Positions 48,637-57,462 of a stretch of DNA of 64,000 bases are shown in pieces (the stretch's first letter is position 1; every line of letters begins with the position of its first letter). This DNA is from Undibacterium hunanense (GTDB lineage Bacteria; Pseudomonadota; Gammaproteobacteria; Burkholderiales; Burkholderiaceae_D): the NCBI RefSeq assembly GCF_014284335.1, contig NZ_JACOGF010000003.1, forward strand, positions 434,001 to 498,000, written 5' to 3'. The translations under genes and the position numbers were made by a program. The notes beneath the pieces are model-generated. The model had not been told where the DNA came from and did not search any database. It was given only the letters and a program-made list of their open reading frames with translations.

Positions 48637-49986
48637 TCAATGCGCATGCATTTTCTTGTGCATGTGGCGCAGGCTCAGCCATACCGCGCCCACCACCAGC
48701 GGCACCATGATGCCGGTAAACAGATCGGTATTCAGATTGACACCCGTCTGCTTGATGGCTTTGCCGACATAGGAAAACAGACCAGTCACATAATACGAAA
48801 TGGCGGCGACCGACAAGCCCTCCACCGCCTGTTGCAGGCGCAATTGCTGTGCAGCACGGGCATTCATGGATTGCAGTATCTGGCGGTTCTGTGCTTCCTG
48901 CACAATGCCAACACGGGTGCGCAACAAATCATTGGTGTTGGCAATTCTTTGCGCCAGCGCTTCCTGCCGGTTAAGCATGGCAACGCAGGTATTCATGGCG
49001 GGCGTCAAACGCCGGTCCATGAATTCTTCTATGGTGGGAATGCCTTCTATCCGGACTTCGCGTAATTCTTCTATGCGTGCTTCGATAATTCTGAAATACG
49101 CCTGGGAAGCAGAAAAACGGTAGCTATTGTCCAGCGCCAGTTTTTCTATGCGCGCAGCCAGACGCATGATCTGGTCCAGCAGATCATGGACTGATACGCC
49201 ATCCTGCTCCGGTGCATTTTCCTTGCCGGACTCACCTGCCTTGACCATGGCTGCCGACAGGGCGACCAGTTCATTTTCTATGCTGTTCAATGAGGCTGCT
49301 GCCTGCTGGGCATAGGGCAGGCCCAGCAAGGCCATCATGCGATAGGTTTCAATTTCCAGTATGCGTTGCACGAGGCGCCCTGCCTGCATGGCGCGCATGT
49401 CGATATCACGTATCACAAAGCGACTGAAACCGTCTGCCTGAATGGCGAAATCCGACCACAGTTCGCCCCCTTGCATGACATGGCTACCGGCCAGCACATT
49501 GCCTTCAAACACCCGCGCCAGGCTGCGCGCAAACTGCTCGGTACTTTCGCCATTGCGGCACAAGGCGACATGTGCAGCTACCAGCATTTTGCCCTGCAGG
49601 CGCAATAACCATTCACCGGGCAACTGCGTTACCGGCATGTGTTCAAACATCTCGCCCAGGGCCGGTACTTCTGCCAGGCTTTCGGCAAAGGTATAGGTGG
49701 CAAATTCGGCATGGCATTCCCACTTCAGGCGAAACCGTCCAAAATCGTGATAAAAATATTTGGCTGTACCAGCCGGTGCTGCCACAGCAAAATGCGCGCA
49801 CAGAGCAGCCAGCAGCGCATGCTGTTCATGCGCTATGGAAGTGACGGCCTTGCTTTCAGCACCGGAATACACAGCAAGGTGCGATATGCGTTCAGGCGCC
49901 TGCAATTTCAAAAAAGGACGGGAATGAATTTCCGAAGCAAGCGGAACCCGCAATTGATGATTAAGTGTGGAGTAAATGATGGACAT
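48637..49986 (-). CDS. DUF3422 family membrane-anchored protein
   Basis: A 449-residue protein of the DUF3422 family: LRVPLASEIHSRPFLKLQAP at the N-terminus and DIDMRAMQAGRLVQRILEIE in the middle. Helical and coiled-coil segments follow at residues of about 230-380. Two C-terminal membrane helices (ISYYVTGLFSYVGKAI and IMVPLVVGAVWLSL) end in a His/Lys-rich tail (HKKMHAH). The soluble part is probably cytoplasmic. No function is known for the family. The start is ATG 49986; a longer open frame adds ten residues. Confidence 0.85.
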   Translation of the reverse strand: MSIIYSTLNHQLRVPLASEIHSRPFLKLQAPERISHLAVYSGAESKAVTSIAHEQHALLAALCAHFAVAAPAGTAKYFYHDFGRFRLKWECHAEFATYTFAESLAEVPALGEMFEHMPVTQLPGEWLLRLQGKMLVAAHVALCRNGESTEQFARSLARVFEGNVLAGSHVMQGGELWSDFAIQADGFSRFVIRDIDMRAMQAGRLVQRILEIETYRMMALLGLPYAQQAAASLNSIENELVALSAAMVKAGESGKENAPEQDGVSVHDLLDQIMRLAARIEKLALDNSYRFSASQAYFRIIEARIEELREVRIEGIPTIEEFMDRRLTPAMNTCVAMLNRQEALAQRIANTNDLLRTRVGIVQEAQNRQILQSMNARAAQQLRLQQAVEGLSVAAISYYVTGLFSYVGKAIKQTGVNLNTDLFTGIMVPLVVGAVWLSLRHMHKKMHAH

Positions 49987-50043
49987 GAACGTCTGGAAAG
50001 TAAGTGTCAGCAACAATTAATGATAAGCATAGAGCATGCCAGA

Positions 50044-50985
50044 TTAATACAACTCTGCAGCCACAGTCCGTAGGGCCTGCAACAACAGGCCGGCACCAGG
50101 TGACAGCAAATGATCGCGCTGGCGGATGATGCCAAAGGCATCCATCTTGCACGGCAATTCTATCGGCAAGATACTCAATACATTCAGGGATGCATAGTAG
50201 CGCGCCACATCCACCGGCATGACATGCAGGCTATCGGTCTGCTGCAATAAGGCAGTGATCAGCAGCAAAGCCGTGGTATCAACCACATTCACCGGCGGCT
50301 CCAGCCCTGCCCGCCTGAACATCATGTCGAAGCGGTGGCGCAGGACGCTGCCTTGCAGTGGCAATATCCAGGGGCAGGTATTTATATCCTGCAATTGCAG
50401 ATTCGGGTGCTCCAGCAAAGGGTGACCGATACGGGCCACGGCACAGGCGGGCTCTTCGGTCAGTTCTTCATAGCTCAGGCTGGCACTGTTTTCCTGATCA
50501 AGGATGCGGCCTATCATAAAATCCAGGCTGCCACGCTGCAGGCGCTCCAGCAGGATATTGCTTTGTTCCATGTGCACGCCTATGCGCAACAGGGGGGCCT
50601 GCTGTTTGATACGGGCAATGGCCTTGGGCAGCAAGGCCATGCCTGGCGTCATGATGACACCCACTTCCACCTGCCCCAGCAAACCAGACCTGAGCGCCAC
50701 GATATCGTCATGGGCAAGAGCCAGGCTGTTCAGCGCCATGCGTGCATGACGTATCATGGTTTCGCCGAAGATGGTGGGTTCCATCCCGCGTGGCAGGCGA
50801 TCAAACAACTGCACGTCCAGCATTTCTTCCAGGTCCTTGAGCTGCTTGGACGCTGCCGGTTGCGTCATGTGCAGGGCTTCGGATGCGCGGTGGATATTGC
50901 GGTGCTCATCAAGTGCAATCAACAGCAATAATTGCCTGGTCTTCAGACGTGCGCGCAAAAACCAGTTAGGGTTGGGTGTATCCAT
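50044..50985 (-). CDS. LysR family regulator, GbpR-like
   Basis: The 313-residue LysR-type regulator has an N-terminal helix-turn-helix (NIHRASEALHMTQPAASKQL) and a type 2 periplasmic-fold effector domain. It resembles GbpR-type regulators, which in Azospirillum and Agrobacterium control sugar-binding protein genes in response to galactose, arabinose or fucose. It is the last gene of a minus-strand locus, after a sugar ABC transporter, so control of that transporter and the upstream glycosidases is likely. Its own promoter region (50986-51221) has the short inverted repeat ATATT-N5-AATAT at 51056-51070. Confidence 0.88.
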   Translation of the reverse strand: MDTPNPNWFLRARLKTRQLLLLIALDEHRNIHRASEALHMTQPAASKQLKDLEEMLDVQLFDRLPRGMEPTIFGETMIRHARMALNSLALAHDDIVALRSGLLGQVEVGVIMTPGMALLPKAIARIKQQAPLLRIGVHMEQSNILLERLQRGSLDFMIGRILDQENSASLSYEELTEEPACAVARIGHPLLEHPNLQLQDINTCPWILPLQGSVLRHRFDMMFRRAGLEPPVNVVDTTALLLITALLQQTDSLHVMPVDVARYYASLNVLSILPIELPCKMDAFGIIRQRDHLLSPGAGLLLQALRTVAAELY

Positions 50986-51221
50986 AGATGAGCAATGCCG
51001 TAATCAATATTGAATTCGCCGGGGGCATGTTGCCACATATTTTTGGGGATTTTTGATATTCCTGAAATATATTATAGTTTGTAAACCTGAAGCGCAGGAC
51101 TTATAGAAGAGTAAAACACGTACTCACAAGCCCCGCTCGATCCTGGTGATATGTGATTCAGACGGTTGCCCTGCCTTCACTTCTCGCATTCATTTTTCAC
51201 CTACCTGCGCCCACTACGGTA

Positions 51222-52238
51222 TCAGGCCTTACCCGCAATTGCAGACGGCGCGGAGGTTTTTCCAGCACTGATCACCATGATTCTTTGCACCAGGCAGAAT
51301 ATAAATAATAAGCCGCCTATGACGATCTTCGTCCACCACGAGCTTAGTGTCCCATCAAAGGCAATCAGGGTTTGTATGGTGCCCAGTACCAGCACGCCGG
51401 TCAACGCACCAGCCACATAACCGACGCCACCAGTCAGCAAGGTGCCGCCGATGACCACGGCAGCGATGGCATCCAGCTCCGTGCCCTGCGCATGCAAGCC
51501 ATAGCCGGACAGCATATAAAACGAAAACAATAAACCAGCCAGTGCCGCACAAAAACCACTGAACGCATAAATCATGACCTTGGTCCGGGCGACCGGCAAG
51601 CCCATCATCAGGGCGCTTTGCTCATTCCCGCCTATGGCATATACCGCGCGTCCAAATTCGCTGTAGTGCGCCAGATAAATGGCCAGACCCAGCATCAGCA
51701 AGGCAATCACCACACCCGGCGAAACAAACACATCAAGAAACGCCAACTGGCTCTGCGACATACTGACAAACCACGGGTCATCAATAGTGATGGAATTGAT
51801 GCTGATCAGATAGCACAGCCCACGCGCCAGGAACATGCCGGCCAGAGTAACGATAAATGCCTGCAATTTAAAGAAATGAATCATGGCTCCCATGGCAGCC
51901 CCAAACAGGCTGCCCAGCACCAATACCAGCGGCACCACCACGATAGGCGGCCAGTGCCACATCTGCAGCATCCAAGCTGTGATCATGGTACTCAGTGCCA
52001 GTACCGATCCAACCGACAGATCAATGCCGCCCGACAGAATGACAAAACTCATACCGATGGCAATTACCAGCAAAAAAGCATTATCGATGAGCAGGTTGCA
52101 GATTACCTGCAAGGATAAAAACCCGGGATAAGCCACGCCCCCCAGCACCAGCATCAGCAATAACAGGACAACCGTCACCAGCGAGATAAAATACGCGCTA
52201 TGCGTGAGCTTGCGTAAAGTCAGAAAAAAAGGATTCAT
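51222..52238 (-). CDS. Sugar ABC transporter permease, YjfF-like
   Basis: The 338-residue inner-membrane permease of the ribose/galactofuranose group has about eight to ten helices. It shows SFVILSGGIDLSVGSVLALS, VTLAGMFLARGLCYLIS and VVIGGTLLTGGVGYVAGALT, and resembles YjfF of the E. coli galactofuranose system. I start at ATG 52238, since the 17 residues before it in the open frame overlap the intergenic gap and lack membrane character. It follows the YtfT-like permease gene by 19 bp, giving the two permeases of a YtfQ-YtfR-YtfT-YjfF system. Confidence 0.88.
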   Translation of the reverse strand: MNPFFLTLRKLTHSAYFISLVTVVLLLLMLVLGGVAYPGFLSLQVICNLLIDNAFLLVIAIGMSFVILSGGIDLSVGSVLALSTMITAWMLQMWHWPPIVVVPLVLVLGSLFGAAMGAMIHFFKLQAFIVTLAGMFLARGLCYLISINSITIDDPWFVSMSQSQLAFLDVFVSPGVVIALLMLGLAIYLAHYSEFGRAVYAIGGNEQSALMMGLPVARTKVMIYAFSGFCAALAGLLFSFYMLSGYGLHAQGTELDAIAAVVIGGTLLTGGVGYVAGALTGVLVLGTIQTLIAFDGTLSSWWTKIVIGGLLFIFCLVQRIMVISAGKTSAPSAIAGKA

Positions 52239-52257
52239 GTCGAAGAATCTTCGTAAG

Positions 52258-53379
52258 CTAGGAAGAACGTTTGACACGTGCCATGGCACGTTGCCAAATG
52301 CCTTTGAATTCGGCGGATTGGGACAGGCATACCACGAATACGACGATGGATTTGACCACCATATTCACCTCTGGCGGCACACCCATTGCATAAATCGTAT
52401 ACGTCAGCGTCTGTATGATGAGCGCACCTATCACGCTGCCTATCAGACTGAACTTGCCGCCATTCAGCGACGTGCCACCCAGAGTCACAGCCAGAATGGC
52501 ATCCAGTTCCAGCAAGAGCCCGGCATTATTTGCATCGGCACTTTTGATATTGGCACTGATCATCAAGCCGGCAACACCGGCGCACAGGCTGCAAAACAGG
52601 TAAACAAAAAATATCAGGGCAGCGGTCCTGATGCCTGCCAGCCTGGCTGCCACCGGGTTGATGCCGATAGCCTGTATGAACAGGCCCAGCGCCGTTTTGC
52701 GCATGATCAGCGCGGTCAGCAAAAACACCACGGCAACTATCGTCAATGAAAACGGCAAGCCAAACAAATAGCCGCTACCTATGAAGAAATACGGCTGGTA
52801 ATACACGGTGACAATTTGCCCATCTGTCAGCAGTTGTGCCAACCCACGCCCTGCCACCATCAGTATCAGCGTCGCCACGATAGGTTGCAGGCCCAGCAAG
52901 GCCACCAGCGCACCATTCCACACGCCACACAACAGGGCCGCACCCAGCGCTGCACACAATGCCCATACCATGGGGGTGTTGCTGACATATTCGGGTGTGC
53001 CGTTTTTCATGCTCAGCGTGCCGCCTATCAGCATGGCAGCGACAGTGCCTGACAGGGCCACCACTGCACCGACAGAGATATCAATACCACGCGTGGCAAT
53101 CACCAGTGTCATGCCCACTGCGGTCAACATCAGCGGTGCCGCACGATTCAGGATATCAATCACGCTGCCATACAGATGGCCATCCTGCAATCGCAAATGA
53201 AAGAAACCGGGAATCATCAGCAAATCAATGACACACAACACCAGCAATGCCAGTATGGGGCGGGACAAGGGATGCTGTAGCAGGATAGATAATCTGTTTT
53301 TCATGGACAAGGTCGGTACAGGGCCGGATGGCAATGGCGGCGCAGATGATGTATCGGCTTTTGCTGACATGGTCATCAC
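52258..53379 (-). CDS. Sugar ABC transporter permease, YtfT-like
   Basis: The 373-residue permease has a 35-residue hydrophilic N-terminal stretch, then about nine helices with AVGMTLVIATRGIDISVGAV and LDAILAVTLGGTSLNGGKF, the family signatures. It resembles YtfT. Its start overlaps the stop of the ATPase gene by 4 bases (ATGA), so the two are translationally coupled. With the YjfF-like protein it forms a heterodimeric channel, in contrast to ribose systems that use one permease gene. Confidence 0.88.
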   Translation of the reverse strand: MMTMSAKADTSSAPPLPSGPVPTLSMKNRLSILLQHPLSRPILALLVLCVIDLLMIPGFFHLRLQDGHLYGSVIDILNRAAPLMLTAVGMTLVIATRGIDISVGAVVALSGTVAAMLIGGTLSMKNGTPEYVSNTPMVWALCAALGAALLCGVWNGALVALLGLQPIVATLILMVAGRGLAQLLTDGQIVTVYYQPYFFIGSGYLFGLPFSLTIVAVVFLLTALIMRKTALGLFIQAIGINPVAARLAGIRTAALIFFVYLFCSLCAGVAGLMISANIKSADANNAGLLLELDAILAVTLGGTSLNGGKFSLIGSVIGALIIQTLTYTIYAMGVPPEVNMVVKSIVVFVVCLSQSAEFKGIWQRAMARVKRSS

Positions 53380-54917
53380 GCGCCCCCTGCTATGACTTCC
53401 AGGACGGATGTTTCATCCAGTTCGCCTTTTGCATATTCGCCGCAAATCTTGCGGTCACGCAGGACCAACATGCGGTCGCTGCAACGCAAGACTTCCGGCA
53501 ATTCGGATGAAATGAACAAGACTGCCAGGCCCTTGCGACACAGGGTGGACACGAAATCCATAATCTCCTGCTTGGCTTTCACATCAATGCCACGGGTAGG
53601 TTCATCCAGTATCAGCAAACCTGGCGATGTCAACAGCCAGCGCGCCAGCAACACCTTTTGCTGGTTACCACCAGACAGCGTGCCTATGGGCGTATCGATA
53701 TCAGCGGTTTTAATGCCCAGGCTTTGTACATATTCCAGCGCCAGCGCCTGTTGTTCTTTCATGGGCAGGGCACGCAAGATACCGGTCCTGGCCTGCAGGG
53801 CCAGCATCATGTTTTCACGCACGGACAAAGACAGTATCGCGCCTTCATGTTTGCGGTCTTCAGAACAGAAAGCAATACCGGCAGCAATGGCATCCCTGGG
53901 CGATGAAAAATGTCTATCCTTGCCGCCTATACGGATATGCCCGCTATCCGCCTTGTCAGCACCAAACAGCAGGCGTGCCGCCTCGGTACGACCGGCACCC
54001 AGCAATCCACAAAACCCCAGTATCTGGCCCGCATTGATGGTCAAATCCATGGGCAGGATGGCACCCTTGCGTCCCAGGCCATGCGCCTCTAAAAAAATGG
54101 CAGTCTCATTGCCTGCAGATGTAATTCCATCTGCACCATCGATACTGGATTGCAACTGTTCAGCCTCGTCCGGTGCGCCTATCATTTTATTCACCAGCGC
54201 CAGCCGTGACAGATCCTGGCACAGGTATTCACCTTCCAGCATGCCATTGCGCAGCACCGTAATGCGATCAGAAATCGCATAGGTCTGCTCTAAAAAGTGG
54301 GTAACAAACAGGATGGCCATGCCCTGTTCACGCAAGCGCTTCAACACGCTGAACAGTAATTGCACTTCGGCCTCATCCAGGCTGGAAGTCGGCTCATCCA
54401 GTATCAGCACCCTGGCCGACACACTGATAGCCCGCGATATCGCCACCATTTGCTGTATCGCCAGGGAATATTGCGCCAGCGGTGCAGTCACATCGATATC
54501 AATCTGCAATTGCGCCAGTATGCCAGCCGCCTGCTGGCGCATGCTGCGCCAGTCGATGCGACCGAAACGTTTGGGATAGCGACCGATGAAAATATTTTCA
54601 GCGACCGACAGATTGGTACACAAATTCACTTCCTGATAGACGGTGCTGATGCCCAGGTCTTGCGCATCAGAAGTAGATTGCGGCTGGACAGGCTTACCAT
54701 CCAGTAAAATGCTGCCGCCATCCGGTGTATAGACACCCGTCAGTACCTTGATCAGGCTGGATTTTCCGGCACCGTTCTGCCCCATCAGAGTATGCACTTC
54801 ACCGGCAAACAGGCGCAAGCCAGCCTGGCTCAGCGCTTTTACGCCGGGGAAACTCTTGTCTATGCCACGCAGTTCCAGCACAGGCGTGGCAGATGCTCCG
54901 TTATCGGATACGCTCAT
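53376..54917 (-). CDS. Sugar ABC transporter ATP-binding protein, YtfR-like
   Basis: A 513-residue duplicated ATPase. The first cassette has Walker A MGQNGAGKSSLIKVLTG and Walker B VLILDEPTSSLDE with a weak signature. The second has a degenerate Walker A (GLLGAGRTEAARLLFG) but a good signature LSGGNQQKVLLARWLL and Walker B LLILDEPTRGID. This is typical of ribose-type (RbsA) and YtfR ATPases. I start at ATG 54917 because the domain begins ten residues later; the open frame extends 78 residues upstream through the terminator region without family similarity. Confidence 0.9.
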   Translation of the reverse strand: MSVSDNGASATPVLELRGIDKSFPGVKALSQAGLRLFAGEVHTLMGQNGAGKSSLIKVLTGVYTPDGGSILLDGKPVQPQSTSDAQDLGISTVYQEVNLCTNLSVAENIFIGRYPKRFGRIDWRSMRQQAAGILAQLQIDIDVTAPLAQYSLAIQQMVAISRAISVSARVLILDEPTSSLDEAEVQLLFSVLKRLREQGMAILFVTHFLEQTYAISDRITVLRNGMLEGEYLCQDLSRLALVNKMIGAPDEAEQLQSSIDGADGITSAGNETAIFLEAHGLGRKGAILPMDLTINAGQILGFCGLLGAGRTEAARLLFGADKADSGHIRIGGKDRHFSSPRDAIAAGIAFCSEDRKHEGAILSLSVRENMMLALQARTGILRALPMKEQQALALEYVQSLGIKTADIDTPIGTLSGGNQQKVLLARWLLTSPGLLILDEPTRGIDVKAKQEIMDFVSTLCRKGLAVLFISSELPEVLRCSDRMLVLRDRKICGEYAKGELDETSVLEVIAGGA

Positions 54918-54995
54918 AATCATCAACAGTTTGGGGGCTGCAAAGGCTGTACTGTACTGCTGCCCTAAGCCAGACATACTACCGGCAGGCGATAC

Positions 54996-55019
54996 AAAAA
55001 GGGAGGACACCGCCTCCCC
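54996..55019 (-). terminator. Intraoperonic terminator after the ytfQ-like gene
   Basis: On the minus strand GGGAGG and CCTCCC pair around a 6-base loop and are followed by TTTTTG. Placed about 30 bp after the binding-protein stop and about 80 bp before the ATPase start, it would let the binding protein be made in excess over the membrane parts, a common feature of ABC importers. Confidence 0.85.
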
Positions 55020-55047
55020 GCGCATCTTCAGCAACAGCCTGCAGGTT

Positions 55048-56025
55048 TCAGTATTTGCGATTAGGGAATTCTTTGGCCGCAACTTCAGCCGGGAACACGC
55101 CTTCTTCTGTTGTAATCCGCTTGGGTACAGGCTTACCTGCCAGCACATCACGCGCCACCTGCATCAGTTGCGGACCCAGCAAAGGGCTGCATTCCACCGT
55201 GACATTGAGCTTACCAGCGATCATGGCTTCGAACGCACCTTTCACACCATCAATCGAAATGATGATTATGTCAGTACCCGGCTTCATACCTGCTTCTTCT
55301 ATCGCCTGTATGGCACCAATTGCCATATCATCATTGTGCGCATACACCACGTTGATGTTCTTGCCCTGGGATTTAAGGAAGGCTTCCATGACTTCCTTAC
55401 CCTTGGCACGGGTAAAGTCACCGGTCTGGGAACGGATAATCTTTATCTTGGCATTACCAGCTATTGCCTGTTCAAACCCATTCTTGCGGTCTATCGCAGG
55501 GGCAGAACCCACGGTACCCTGAAGTTCAACGATATTCAGAGTGCGATCCGGGGTTTTCTTGGCACGCTCCAGCAGCCAGCGGCCAGCACGACGGCCTTCT
55601 TCAACAAAATCAGAGCCAATAAAGGTCACATACAGCGATGTATCCGTCACATTGACCGCCCTGTCGGTCAGAATAACCGGTATCTTGGCAGCCTTGGCTT
55701 CACGCAACACGGTATCCCAACCCGTTTCAACCACAGGCGAGAAAGCGATGACATCGACTTTTTGGGCGATGAAGGAACGAATGGCCTTGACCTGGTTTTC
55801 CTGTTTTTGCTGGGCATCAGCAAATTTGAGGTTAATGCCATCTTTTTTGGCCGCATCTTTGATGGACAGGGTATTGGCGGTACGCCATTCGCTCTCGGCA
55901 CCCACTTGCGAGAAACCCATTACGACAGGTTTGGCTGCCAGAGCAGATGCGCTACCGAATCCGGCTATGGTGATAATGGCAAGCTGGATTGCATTGCCCA
56001 AGAACGATCTACGGCTGAATGTCAT
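55048..56025 (-). CDS. Furanose/sugar ABC transporter substrate-binding protein, YtfQ-like
   Basis: A 325-residue type I periplasmic binding protein resembling YtfQ, which prefers galactofuranose. It shows VVMGFSQVGAESEWRTANT and VDVIAFSPVVETGWDTVLREA, with the VILTDRAVN and IIIISIDGVKGAFEAMIAG segments. The N-terminus MTFSRRSFLGNAI is a twin-arginine (Tat) signal motif, unlike Sec-exported relatives. Placed beside arabinan-degrading enzymes, its ligand may be L-arabinofuranose or a related pentose; this is inferred. Start ATG 56025. Confidence 0.88.
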   Translation of the reverse strand: MTFSRRSFLGNAIQLAIITIAGFGSASALAAKPVVMGFSQVGAESEWRTANTLSIKDAAKKDGINLKFADAQQKQENQVKAIRSFIAQKVDVIAFSPVVETGWDTVLREAKAAKIPVILTDRAVNVTDTSLYVTFIGSDFVEEGRRAGRWLLERAKKTPDRTLNIVELQGTVGSAPAIDRKNGFEQAIAGNAKIKIIRSQTGDFTRAKGKEVMEAFLKSQGKNINVVYAHNDDMAIGAIQAIEEAGMKPGTDIIIISIDGVKGAFEAMIAGKLNVTVECSPLLGPQLMQVARDVLAGKPVPKRITTEEGVFPAEVAAKEFPNRKY

Positions 56026-56179
56026 GCTGGTCTCCTGAGTATTTGTTGTACCCTGCTAGGTGCCCTGCTGAATTTGAATACATGAGTGCATGACTGCACA
56101 ACTACAAATTCAGCGAGCTTATCTTATTTTTCTAGTGTAAAAGAAACAGCCATAGCCATCCAATGATTTATTTTTAAGT

Positions 56180-56203
56180 TGCGATATCTTTTTTGATATC
56201 GCA
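56180..56203. promoter_or_regulatory. Perfect 9-bp inverted repeat upstream of the ytfQ-like gene
   Basis: TGCGATATC and its exact complement flank a run of six T. It sits 155-178 bp before the ytfQ-like start, in a 250-bp gap after the CE2-like esterase gene. It could be an operator for the sugar regulator or the 3' end of the upstream transcript. The rest of the gap is AT-rich with no clear promoter. Confidence 0.6.
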
Positions 56204-56275
56204 TCTCAAAAATAGTTGCCCGGAAAAATATCGTATTTACAACTTTATTTATGCTGCTCCAGCATAAGCATCAGA

Positions 56276-57370
56276 TCACCAGTGCATTTTTTCCCGCAGA
56301 AATGCGCTTAACTTGTCGGCATTGCGGATATGCTGTGCCACCCGCGGATGGGCAGCGTAACCGGTAAATTCGAAGAATATGGTATCCATTCGCTCTTCCG
56401 GATTGGCCTGTTTGAGACGGGCCACAGCGCTGCTGACATAGCCAGGCCATTTTGAACCTGGCCTCATCGCATCCATGCTACCCAATGCACATACGATATA
56501 GGCAGACGGATAGGTGGCACGGACGGTTTTCACGAAATCCATATACGCCTGCACTCTTTGCTCGTCATCAGGTTCTGGCCGCAAGCGATGTTCACGATCA
56601 ATGAGCCAGGCGTCATTCTGGAAAAGATTGATGACGACAACATCGGGAGTCCAGCGTGAAAAATCCCAGCGACTGTCATTTTTACCAACGGCACTGAGCT
56701 GATTGTAAAACTGCGGCATGGTGAAGGGAAACCAGCTGATCATCAAGCCTATGCCGCTCTGGGAAGTGACGTGCAGCTCCGCATTTAAATTACGGGCTGT
56801 AATGGCGTCATAGGTCATGAAATTATTTTTGTCTTTGGCAAAATTGTCCGGACCATTGTCAGGGGCTTCATTACCTGCCCCAGAGGTAATGGAGTCGCCA
56901 AAAAATTCTATGCGCCTGGCAAGCCTCACTGGCGGTGCCAGCAGCGTCCCCGACCTTGCCAGTTCCAGGCCCTTGAATGCGGTGGCACCCTCTTCTCCCT
57001 CGGTACGTTTGGTCAGCAAGAATTTATGCGGGCCGTTCGGCAGGTTGGTGGCGACGGGATATTTTCGCTCGCCTTGCCCGGCCCGGATAATCAGCGGATG
57101 CTCATAGTCATCGTCAATAAAGACGTTGAAATAATTATTGCCAAACTGATCATCCAGCACCACCGTAAGCGACGGGCCGGTAAAATTGGCAGCGATGCTG
57201 GTACCTGGCCAGCTCAGTTGTGGTGCCTGGCGGTTACTGAAATCGATACGCCCTGTATATTGCAGTTTGGGATCTGAAGCTGGAATAATGGTGTCAGCCC
57301 AAACAGCGTAAGCACTCAGCACACCAAGTAAAAACAGCGTTGCGATTTTTATTGCAGGTAATAATTTCAT
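56276..57370 (-). CDS. SGNH-type carbohydrate esterase (CE2-like)
   Basis: The 364-residue exported protein has a signal peptide (MKLLPAIKIATLFLLGVLSA) and an N-terminal jelly-roll typical of CE2 esterases (residues of about 30-150, with GRIDFSNRQAP). An SGNH domain follows: FFGDSITSG with Ser160, VINLFQND with Asn252-Asp253, and HPRVAQH with His341. CE2 enzymes remove acetyl groups from xylan and other sugars. Here it may deacetylate arabinose-containing polysaccharide before glycosidase attack. It is encoded 92 bp after the GH127 gene on the same strand. Confidence 0.85.
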   Translation of the reverse strand: MKLLPAIKIATLFLLGVLSAYAVWADTIIPASDPKLQYTGRIDFSNRQAPQLSWPGTSIAANFTGPSLTVVLDDQFGNNYFNVFIDDDYEHPLIIRAGQGERKYPVATNLPNGPHKFLLTKRTEGEEGATAFKGLELARSGTLLAPPVRLARRIEFFGDSITSGAGNEAPDNGPDNFAKDKNNFMTYDAITARNLNAELHVTSQSGIGLMISWFPFTMPQFYNQLSAVGKNDSRWDFSRWTPDVVVINLFQNDAWLIDREHRLRPEPDDEQRVQAYMDFVKTVRATYPSAYIVCALGSMDAMRPGSKWPGYVSSAVARLKQANPEERMDTIFFEFTGYAAHPRVAQHIRNADKLSAFLREKMHW

Positions 57371-57462
57371 ATAAGGCCGTTTTGCTTTTTTATAGTTTTT
57401 ATAGGAGCGGCTTTGAATATAGCCGACAAATCTTATATCACGAGTTCCGCTCCATATGAAAA

